Source of the DNA: Dyadobacter linearis
GTDB lineage: Bacteria; Bacteroidota; Bacteroidia; Cytophagales; Spirosomataceae
Assembly: GCF_907165045.1 (NCBI RefSeq)
Contig: NZ_CAJRAU010000002.1
Span: forward strand, 868,001-932,000
Reading direction: 5' to 3'
Length of the DNA: 64,000 nucleotides
Notes under the pieces: generated by a model
Database searches by the model: none
What the model was told of the DNA's origin: nothing
The model's input: only the letters and a program-made list of their open reading frames with translations
Part shown: positions 59,501 through 64,000 of the stretch, piece by piece
Position numbering within the stretch: position 1 is the stretch's first letter
Layout: the number at the start of each line of letters is the position of its first letter
Translations under genes and position numbers: made by a program

Positions 59501-59708
59501 TTTCAAGAGAAGGAACAAGCCCCGCTTTGATCAAGGAGGATTTTCCGCTTCCGGAAGAACCGATTAATGCCAAAAAACGACCATCCAATAACTTGCTTTT
59601 CAGCTGCCGTATATGCGAGTCGCGGCCAAAAAACAGGGCATGATCTTCCCGGTCATAACTGCGCAGGCCGGGAAAAGGATTGGATAGCGTAGATTTTTCA
59701 ACCATCAT
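56544..59708 (-). CDS. nSTAND-type ATPase with membrane segment, coiled coil and WD40 propeller
   Basis: A 1054-residue protein. The N-terminal STAND NTPase has NPFPGLRSYDREDHALFFGR, Walker A GSSGSGKSSLI (50-60) and Walker B NILLVIDQFEELF (137-149), then a helical region to about 470. A single membrane helix (about 488-511) is followed by a long Glu/Lys/Gln-rich coiled coil (about 515-670) and about seven WD40 repeats (about 700-1040; VRVWDISDK, IRIWSTQDDL, VRLWDINSA). With no other signal, the topology across the membrane is unclear. STAND proteins are signal-triggered oligomeric switches. It starts two bases after the RsbW-like gene and ends six before the TonB receptor gene. Confidence 0.9.
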   Translation of the reverse strand: MMVEKSTLSNPFPGLRSYDREDHALFFGRDSHIRQLKSKLLDGRFLALIGSSGSGKSSLIKAGLVPSLEKDEDNNSWKVIMFRPGGNPVRNFAIALKAALRPDNPAWESRDPTVLEEEFSANPQRALDLLSEIRDRNILLVIDQFEELFRYELAEDFSGKNNTNKFVHLLLALINQRQFPIHAVITMRSDYLDHCTEFNGLTEVINRGYYLLPKMNPAEVRQVIEGPVAAFGANIEPELVDGLLKELAENPDYLPILQHALMRTWDRWKATKTFAVPVSRADYEAIGTMQQSISQHAEEIFTQRLDDKRRNAAAKLFKALIVLGPSDTSSLHPTALREIIQITGIPDYLLIDVVLVFREHGVSFLTPKPGVKIDHDSIIDVSVEKILLFWDRCRKWIEEELESAKLYKQISYSALLYQEGRSGLWVNPELALGLKWLRECEPTLEWAQRYDPFFERAINFLDYSKKQFELDVRQKEDRQKRELRKARVFASVLGISSLVSLLFLIVALVLRTQAQQSEKTALEKESLALEERKRAEDQTREAVSQKKIAEQQGTFAELQKELTEEQKSIAVREQEKAVNESIAAKLAREVAEDQRVQAENARKAAVQSQRETEVQKEFAVSAQKESERQKLYAQSAQKEAESSRNDALKQRSKAVARFIAIQSFQMPAGDDLAALLALKAYDFNLKNGGEKENPDIFNALSKAAGAKATLLGHNDIVRVVAEPQAGNAVFASAGDDGVVNLWNYLVPATRPVAFRNPKQTFKSIRSLAFTPDGKTAFTGSSNGQIVRWDNFSAGSTPTKTLVAHDGIILSMEIRDNKQQLISVSSPGQVRVWDISDKKLDVRKNLDLGTEISCVEAMAGTSYLFFGTGTGKMLRADLDKPEAKPTEYNLGNIRGRVISMTLSPDQKQLYFGTSSGMLYSVKMQRGEPVPNSLTGTQGTHTSGITKIAFTPDGSRIATACYDWKIRIWSTQDDLSKQQPVVLSDFDYWVMDIRFTNDGNKLLATGADKTVRLWDINSAALFAEVAKKVSRDLTEEEWDQYIGKDIPYEKLSRNIR

Positions 59709-59710
59709 AC

Positions 59711-60139
59711 TCAGGTTGAGGCGATTTTCATTACAAACTTATTTCTGTTTTTCCCATTCAAATACTCATAGGAAAATTCATCTACTCCATTGATCGTCAG
59801 ATAGATACCCAATCCTCCAATCTCCCTGTCTTCCAGTGATTTTGTAAGATCGCCGGAATCGGGCAGTTCTCTGGCGAGCGGGTCAAATGGCGCGGCGATA
59901 TCTTCCAGGATCACCATGAGTGCCTGTTCTGTTATCTCGCTCAAAACAGTAAAATCCGCCACTAACCCAGCCTCCTGATATCCGTACAAAATGATATTCG
60001 TGGCTATTTCATCAACAGCCAGTTTGAGGGCATAGGTCGGTTTTTTAGCCAACCCGGCCTGCTGCGCACGCTCACCAACGTATTCCCGCAGCGAATCCAG
60101 GGAATCCACATTGCCGGGAAAACTTTTCGATTCCATCAT
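59711..60139 (-). CDS. RsbW-like serine kinase / anti-sigma factor (HATPase_c_2)
   Basis: A 142-residue GHKL ATPase of the SpoIIAB/RsbW class. Visible are the N box LAVDEIATNIILYGYQEAG, the G1 region VILEDIAAPFDPLARE and the G2 region DREIGGLGIYLTINGVDEFS. The G1 box usually reads DxGxPFDP; here an Ala stands for the Gly, a mild change. Such kinases phosphorylate a STAS protein and hold a sigma factor or other target. Its gene is eight bases after the STAS gene, the classical pair. No sigma factor gene lies in the window, so the target is unknown. Confidence 0.9.
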   Translation of the reverse strand: MMESKSFPGNVDSLDSLREYVGERAQQAGLAKKPTYALKLAVDEIATNIILYGYQEAGLVADFTVLSEITEQALMVILEDIAAPFDPLARELPDSGDLTKSLEDREIGGLGIYLTINGVDEFSYEYLNGKNRNKFVMKIAST

Positions 60140-60147
60140 GACGGAGG

Positions 60148-60468
60148 TTAAACAGGATATTGATCAACAATCGTAACGCTGTGTTGCAGACCTGTTTTTG
60201 TCAGGGTATCTACGATCAGTTCCTGTGGTTTCACAATGTAAATGGCCAGTTTCGGGCCGATTTTTTGCTTTGAATAAATGAGAACGCGAAGGCCTGCGGA
60301 AGACATAAAACTAAGGTCTTCCATATCCAATACCAATGCCTCGATCGGCTGGTTCGCAATCTTTTCAATCTCGGTCTGAAATACCCGCGCCGAAAGCGAA
60401 TCCAGCTCCCCATGCAAAGTCAACCGCGCAACCTGCTCTCCTACAACTGATTCTATTTGAAATGCCAT
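60148..60468 (-). CDS. STAS-domain anti-anti-sigma factor, first gene of signalling operon
   Basis: A 106-residue single STAS domain: RLTLHGELDSLSARVFQTEI, then LVLDMEDLSFMSSAGLRVLI. Comparison with SpoIIAA (FMDSSGLG) puts the phosphorylatable Ser at Ser57. It would bind the RsbW-like kinase encoded next, be phosphorylated by it and dephosphorylated by the SpoIIE phosphatase at the far end of the operon. It shares FMSSAGLRVL with the second STAS protein at 63008. The gene is first in the operon, downstream of a 415-bp repeat-filled region. Confidence 0.93.
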   Translation of the reverse strand: MAFQIESVVGEQVARLTLHGELDSLSARVFQTEIEKIANQPIEALVLDMEDLSFMSSAGLRVLIYSKQKIGPKLAIYIVKPQELIVDTLTKTGLQHSVTIVDQYPV

Positions 60469-60540
60469 GATTTATTTGGTTAATGATTTTTGGTTAAAGT
60501 AAATTGATTTGTGTGTGGCAGGACGCGCTGATGGTTACTT

Positions 60541-60650
60541 GATGGTCATTGGTTGTCATTGGTTGTCATTGGTTGTCATTAATTGTCATTAATTGTCATT
60601 AATTGTCATTCGTTGTCATTACTTGTCATTGGTTGTCATTAATGGTGATT
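60541..60650. repeat. Array of eleven 10-bp repeats, NNTTGTCATT
   Basis: Eleven units in exact 10-bp register: GGTTGTCATT four times, AATTGTCATT three times, and single variants such as CGTTGTCATT and ACTTGTCATT, with divergent first and last units. It lies 72 bp upstream of the STAS operon start. The complement of its unit (AATGACAACC) is the unit of the second array, so the two arrays are in opposite orientation. Confidence 0.9.
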
Positions 60651-60743
60651 GTCGTGACTTGTGTTCTTGCTGTTCATTCTGATTTATTGTCAATATTCGG
60701 CAGCCTGTCTTACAGAATCGCGGACAGTTGACAACACCTAACT

Positions 60744-60870
60744 ATAATGACCACAAATGACAACCAATGACTAAAATGACCACAAATGACAACCAATGAC
60801 TAAAAATGACCACAAGTGACTAAAACTGACCACCAATGACAACCAATGACTAAAATCGACCACAAATGAC
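60744..60870. repeat. Array of 10-bp repeats, NNNNAATGAC, opposite to the first
   Basis: About twelve units ending AATGAC or a variant, all 10 bp apart except one 9-bp step at 60772-60780. A higher-order triplet (CACAAATGAC, AACCAATGAC, TAAAAATGAC) is repeated. It is separated from the first array by about 93 bp of non-repetitive DNA and ends just after the glgX stop side. The whole 60469-60883 gap holds these arrays and no gene; I found no exact TAnnTTTG site on the minus strand. Confidence 0.88.
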
Positions 60871-60883
60871 TAAAATCCCCCCT

Positions 60884-63004
60884 CTACTTCCCCACCAACA
60901 CCACCGTAGCCCTTCCCCCTACCAGAAACCTTCCCTGATCGTCCAGCCGGGGTTCTTTTCCGATTTCGAAGAAGTCCTGACCTGCTGGCATGTCCGTGTT
61001 CACGGAAAGGTGCCAGCTGCGGCCGTTGGGTAATGCTGGGAGTTCGTAGTACAGTGCGTCCCAATAGGAGTTTAGTGCTACGTAAATGGTATCATCCACG
61101 ATGGTACCGCCTTTTGCGTGGGCGCCGTCGAGCATGAATGCGAGGCAGCGGCTGGACTCGGAAAAGTCGGGCTGCCAGGCTTGCGTACCGTGGAAACTGA
61201 TATCCGGATAACCGCTGCCTACATAGTCGCGGTGCTGGAAATGCGTGCGGCTGCGTAGTACAGGGTGCGCGCGGCGGAAATGCGTGATGTGTTTTGAGAA
61301 ATTAAACAGATCCGAATTCTTTTCCAGCAAGCCCCAGTCCACCCAATTCAGCTCGTTATCGTGGCAATAGGTATTGTTGTTACCATTTTTGGTCACACCC
61401 ATTTCATCACCCGAAAGGATCATCGGCACACCTTGGCTGACAAACAAAATAGACAATGCATTTTTTATTTGCTTGTGTCTGAGTTGATTAATGAATACAT
61501 CATCTGTTTCACCTTCCACCCCACAATTCCATGAATGGTTGTCATTCCCGCCATCGTTGTTATTTTCTCCATTCGCCTCGTTGTGCTTTTCATTGTAGGC
61601 GAAAAGGTCGTAAAGGGTAAAACCATCGTGACAGGAAATGAAGTTAATGCTGGCAGTTGGGCCGCGGTAATAGTACAGATCCGGCCAGCCCTGAATGCTC
61701 TGCGCAATATCACCGACCAGACCTTCGTCACCTTTCAGGAATTTGCGTACACCGTCGCGGTACTTTCCATTCCACTCGGCCCAGCGACCGTAAGCGGGAA
61801 AAGAACCTACCTGGTACAATCCGCCAGCATCCCAGGCTTCGGCCACGAGCTTGCATTTCGCAAGGATCGGATCGTAAGCTAGCGATTCCAGCAAAGGCGG
61901 GTTGCTCAGTGGTGCGCCGTTCTGGTCGCGGCCGAGAATGGCGGCAAGGTCAAAACGGAAACCGTCGATGTGGTAATCGGCTGCCCAATAGCGCAGACAG
62001 TCCAGTACCATGTTCCTGACCACCGGATTGTTACAGTTCAGCGTATTTCCAGTCCCCGAAAAATTGAAATAATAACCCTCAGGCGTGAGCATGTAATAGG
62101 TTTTATTATCAATGCCACGGAAAGAAATGGTATGCCCGCGGTGATCTCCTTCGGCAGTATGGTTAAATACTACGTCCAGCATGACTTCAATGCCGTTTTT
62201 GTGCAGCTCTTTTACCAGCGTTTTCAGCTCGTCGACCTGCATTCCAAACTTACCGGTAGCGGCATAACCCGCCTTTGGCGAAAAGAAATTGACGGTACTG
62301 TAACCCCAGAAATTGACGATCAGGCCACCTGTAACCGGGTTTTCCTTACTGTTTTCCCATTCGTCGAATTCATAGATCGGCATCAGCTCCACGCAATTAA
62401 TGCCCAGTTCTTTCAGATAGGCAATCTTACTGCGGATCGCTGCGAATGTACCCGGGTTTTTGACATTCGAAGAAGGGTGCTGCGTAAAGCCGCGTAGGTG
62501 CATTTCGTAGATCACCAGATCCTCGATCGGCGTTTCCAGCGGGTGATCATTTTCCCAATCGAAATCCTCGAAAACGAGTCGCGAACGATAAGGATAAATA
62601 TTGTCCCAGTTTGGTTTGGCCAGCCAGCTGTCGCGGCCGCCTATTGCTTTGGCGTAAGGATCACTGAGTATGATGCTTTTGTCAAAACGATGCCCTTCTT
62701 CCGGTTTGAACGGTCCGTCCATCCTGTAACCATATTCCAGCCGCTCGTAATCGAGTTCGAAAACGATCATGGAATACACGTTACCTGTTCTGAACTCTTC
62801 CGGAAAACGGATCTCTGCAAAGGGTTCAGCTTCCCCTCTTTCGAACAAAACCAATGTACAATCGATCGCTTCGCTGGAATAAATGCTGAAATTGATTCCG
62901 TTTGGCACCATTGTCGCCCCGAAAGGCAAAACGTGCCCTCGCCGGAACTTGATACCCTGCTGCTCGTGGGTCGGGTAATAGTCGATCCTGATATCTGTCG
63001 CCAT
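60884..63004 (-). CDS. glgX: Glycogen debranching enzyme GlgX (GH13 isoamylase type)
   Basis: A 706-residue alpha-1,6-glucosidase. It begins with an N-terminal CBM48-like domain (HVLPFGATMVPNGINFSIYS, YRMDGPFKPEEGHRFDKS), then the GH13 barrel with VMLDVVFNHTAEGDHRG, the nucleophile about Asp352 in DGFRFDLAAILGRDQNG, the acid/base about Glu389 in LVAEAWDAGGLYQVG, and NFISCHDGFTLYDLFAYN. The C-terminal beta domain ends GGRATVVLVGK. It trims glycogen branches in step with phosphorylase. It is three bases after a STAS gene. Confidence 0.95.
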   Translation of the reverse strand: MATDIRIDYYPTHEQQGIKFRRGHVLPFGATMVPNGINFSIYSSEAIDCTLVLFERGEAEPFAEIRFPEEFRTGNVYSMIVFELDYERLEYGYRMDGPFKPEEGHRFDKSIILSDPYAKAIGGRDSWLAKPNWDNIYPYRSRLVFEDFDWENDHPLETPIEDLVIYEMHLRGFTQHPSSNVKNPGTFAAIRSKIAYLKELGINCVELMPIYEFDEWENSKENPVTGGLIVNFWGYSTVNFFSPKAGYAATGKFGMQVDELKTLVKELHKNGIEVMLDVVFNHTAEGDHRGHTISFRGIDNKTYYMLTPEGYYFNFSGTGNTLNCNNPVVRNMVLDCLRYWAADYHIDGFRFDLAAILGRDQNGAPLSNPPLLESLAYDPILAKCKLVAEAWDAGGLYQVGSFPAYGRWAEWNGKYRDGVRKFLKGDEGLVGDIAQSIQGWPDLYYYRGPTASINFISCHDGFTLYDLFAYNEKHNEANGENNNDGGNDNHSWNCGVEGETDDVFINQLRHKQIKNALSILFVSQGVPMILSGDEMGVTKNGNNNTYCHDNELNWVDWGLLEKNSDLFNFSKHITHFRRAHPVLRSRTHFQHRDYVGSGYPDISFHGTQAWQPDFSESSRCLAFMLDGAHAKGGTIVDDTIYVALNSYWDALYYELPALPNGRSWHLSVNTDMPAGQDFFEIGKEPRLDDQGRFLVGGRATVVLVGK

Positions 63005-63007
63005 GGA

Positions 63008-63346
63008 TTAGTCTTGTTTTAAAAATGCAACTCCATCTTCCGGCTTTTCAACAATCGTAAAAAAGTTGATAAAACCGGTGGTCGACATCACGTCCTGAAT
63101 TTCTTCCGAAACACCCACAAGTACTACTTTGCCTTCCTGCGACCGGATATTCCGGTACACCATCAGCAATACGCGCAGCCCGGCGCTGGACATGAAACCC
63201 ACGTCCGTCAGATCAATGACAATGTGCTTGCTCTTGTCCATCGCCACTTTGGCATTCCGTTCAAATTCGGGCGCTGTTTTGCTGTCAATATCGCCGGAAA
63301 CCTCAACAACAGTAATTTCGTCCTGATCCGTAATGGTAACTTTCAT
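63008..63346 (-). CDS. Second STAS-domain protein, in glycogen operon
   Basis: A 112-residue STAS protein: TVVEVSGDIDSKTAPEFERN, then VIDLTDVGFMSSAGLRVLLM with the likely phospho-Ser at Ser54, and IQDVMSTTGFINFFTIVEKP at the end. It is a paralogue of the STAS protein at 60148 (shared FMSSAGLRVL). It lies between the AGE-like gene (28 bp) and glgX (3 bp), so a regulatory antagonist is made together with carbohydrate enzymes. The same RsbW-like kinase may act on both. Confidence 0.9.
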   Translation of the reverse strand: MKVTITDQDEITVVEVSGDIDSKTAPEFERNAKVAMDKSKHIVIDLTDVGFMSSAGLRVLLMVYRNIRSQEGKVVLVGVSEEIQDVMSTTGFINFFTIVEKPEDGVAFLKQD

Positions 63347-63374
63347 AGTTTGTATTGGTTTAGATCGGCCTTTT

Positions 63375-64000
63375 TTACTTGCTCGGACTGATCAATACTC
63401 TCACTTTGACCCGCTCCTCTGTTTCAGGTAGTTTCACAGTAAGTCCCTGTGCGTCGAAATCGTAGTGAGGCTGCTCGTCGATAAATACTTCACTGATGTA
63501 AATGCTGCCCGGCGGAAGGATATCCGGAGATACGCGCAGGATATTGTCTTTCCAGCCGTTTGGATAAGGTTTAAAGTAAAACCAGGTAGGCTGTTTTGTG
63601 ATCAGTAAATTGATATAAACCGCTGACAGATAGCACAATTCGGTACTGTGATAGGCGCTCATCGAGTGACTTCCCTTGAAACGCTCGGTACCGAGCAGGT
63701 AAGGCATCCCATTTGAAAGCACATTGAAATAAACACCGCCATCGTCGTTATCCAGGAAGAATGCATTGTAGAATGCAGCAGCTTCGCGGGCTTGTTTTTC
63801 GTATTCTTTATCACCCAAAACACCGTACATGATCAGGTAAGCCAGAATAGCCTGCTCCTGTTGCCACCACGCCTTGCGATCGTGCCACACGAATTGGTGC
63901 TTTCCACCCGTTTTCTTAACCCTTTCGACCACATCATACCAACCTCCGCGCTGCTGATCAGAACCAGCTTCGGGCATCAGGGATGCAATTTTTTTAGCAA
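63375..64000 (-). CDS. AGE-family epimerase-like (six-hairpin) protein, N-terminal part outside the window
   Basis: The last 208 codons of a larger gene; the frame is open to base 64000, so the Met at 63977 is internal. The pattern GGWYDVVERVKKTGGKHQFV and RKAWWQQEQAILAYLIMYG matches the C-terminal half of N-acylglucosamine 2-epimerase/cellobiose 2-epimerase-type alpha/alpha barrels (the conserved WWxQxE region). A beta-rich extension follows (about the last 75 residues, TWFYFKPYPNGWKDN to VRVLISPSK), which is unusual for a simple epimerase. It heads a unit with the second STAS gene and glgX. Confidence 0.7.
   Translation of the reverse strand, partial: AKKIASLMPEAGSDQQRGGWYDVVERVKKTGGKHQFVWHDRKAWWQQEQAILAYLIMYGVLGDKEYEKQAREAAAFYNAFFLDNDDGGVYFNVLSNGMPYLLGTERFKGSHSMSAYHSTELCYLSAVYINLLITKQPTWFYFKPYPNGWKDNILRVSPDILPPGSIYISEVFIDEQPHYDFDAQGLTVKLPETEERVKVRVLISPSK

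Noticed and set aside
60494..60501. TACTTTAA (minus strand) as a -7 element of the signalling operon
   Set aside because: One mismatch to TAnnTTTG and no TTTG at the -33 position; too weak to call.
60541..60870. CRISPR or coding tandem repeat
   Set aside because: Units are 10 bp with no spacers, and no long open frame crosses them.

Overview
The window looks like chromosomal DNA of a Bacteroidota member, most likely a Dyadobacter/Spirosoma-type Cytophagales bacterium. This rests on gene content and signals, not on a database search. The supporting signs are promoters of the TTTG/TAnnTTTG type (best at topA and menB), a 923-residue AcnB, a TonB receptor with a periplasmic-style N-terminal domain, a Reg_prop/Y_Y_Y sensor kinase, a GT3-type glycogen synthase, a zinc-less sirtuin, a C10 peptidase lipoprotein and CCGTTGGCT-type palindromic repeats. 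I see no prophage, insertion sequence, CRISPR array, rRNA or tRNA.

Layout. 1-7.7 kb: end of a rhodanese-type sulfurtransferase, a GNAT protein, a cysteine-less thioredoxin-like exported protein, a radical-SAM/DUF4130 pair linked to DNA metabolism, an M61 peptidase, a DUF1080 protein and lspA. 7.8-12.9 kb: the two aconitases acnB and acnA in one unit. 13.2-18.5 kb: topA, sirtuin, folD and a helix-turn-helix regulator. 18.5-25.8 kb: divergent menE and menB, an EVE protein, exported and TPR proteins, an rRNA-type methyltransferase and a 91-bp palindrome-bearing tandem repeat. 25.9-29.3 kb: thrS-infC-rpmI-rplT. 29.4-35.3 kb: phospholipase C, dnaK and an SDR. 35.5-38.0 kb: a small accessory-looking island holding a C10 peptidase and two duplicated lipoproteins. 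38-44.3 kb: VanZ-like protein, pgi, a sugar isomerase-like protein, a DUF5009 membrane protein, glycogen synthase and a truncated DUF3800 gene.

The most striking region is 44.6-60.5 kb: nine genes on the minus strand, almost all separated by 2-34 bp, closed by a strong terminator at 44598-44621. In transcription order they encode a STAS protein, an RsbW-like ATPase, a membrane STAND ATPase with WD40 repeats, a TonB-type receptor with a TPR-like N-terminus, a GNAT acetyltransferase, a transporter-HEAT fusion, a giant propeller sensor kinase whose phosphoacceptor His is replaced by Asp, a canonical small histidine kinase and a receiver-SpoIIE phosphatase. The set contains all parts of a partner-switching pathway (phosphatase, kinase/anti-sigma, antagonist) plus outer-membrane, periplasmic and inner-membrane sensing parts, so it reads as one trans-envelope signalling system. 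Directly upstream lie two opposed arrays of 10-bp repeats, and beyond them an operon with an AGE-like enzyme, a second STAS protein and GlgX. This suggests a tie between the signalling cassette and glycogen metabolism. Function of the cassette is inferred from domains and order only.
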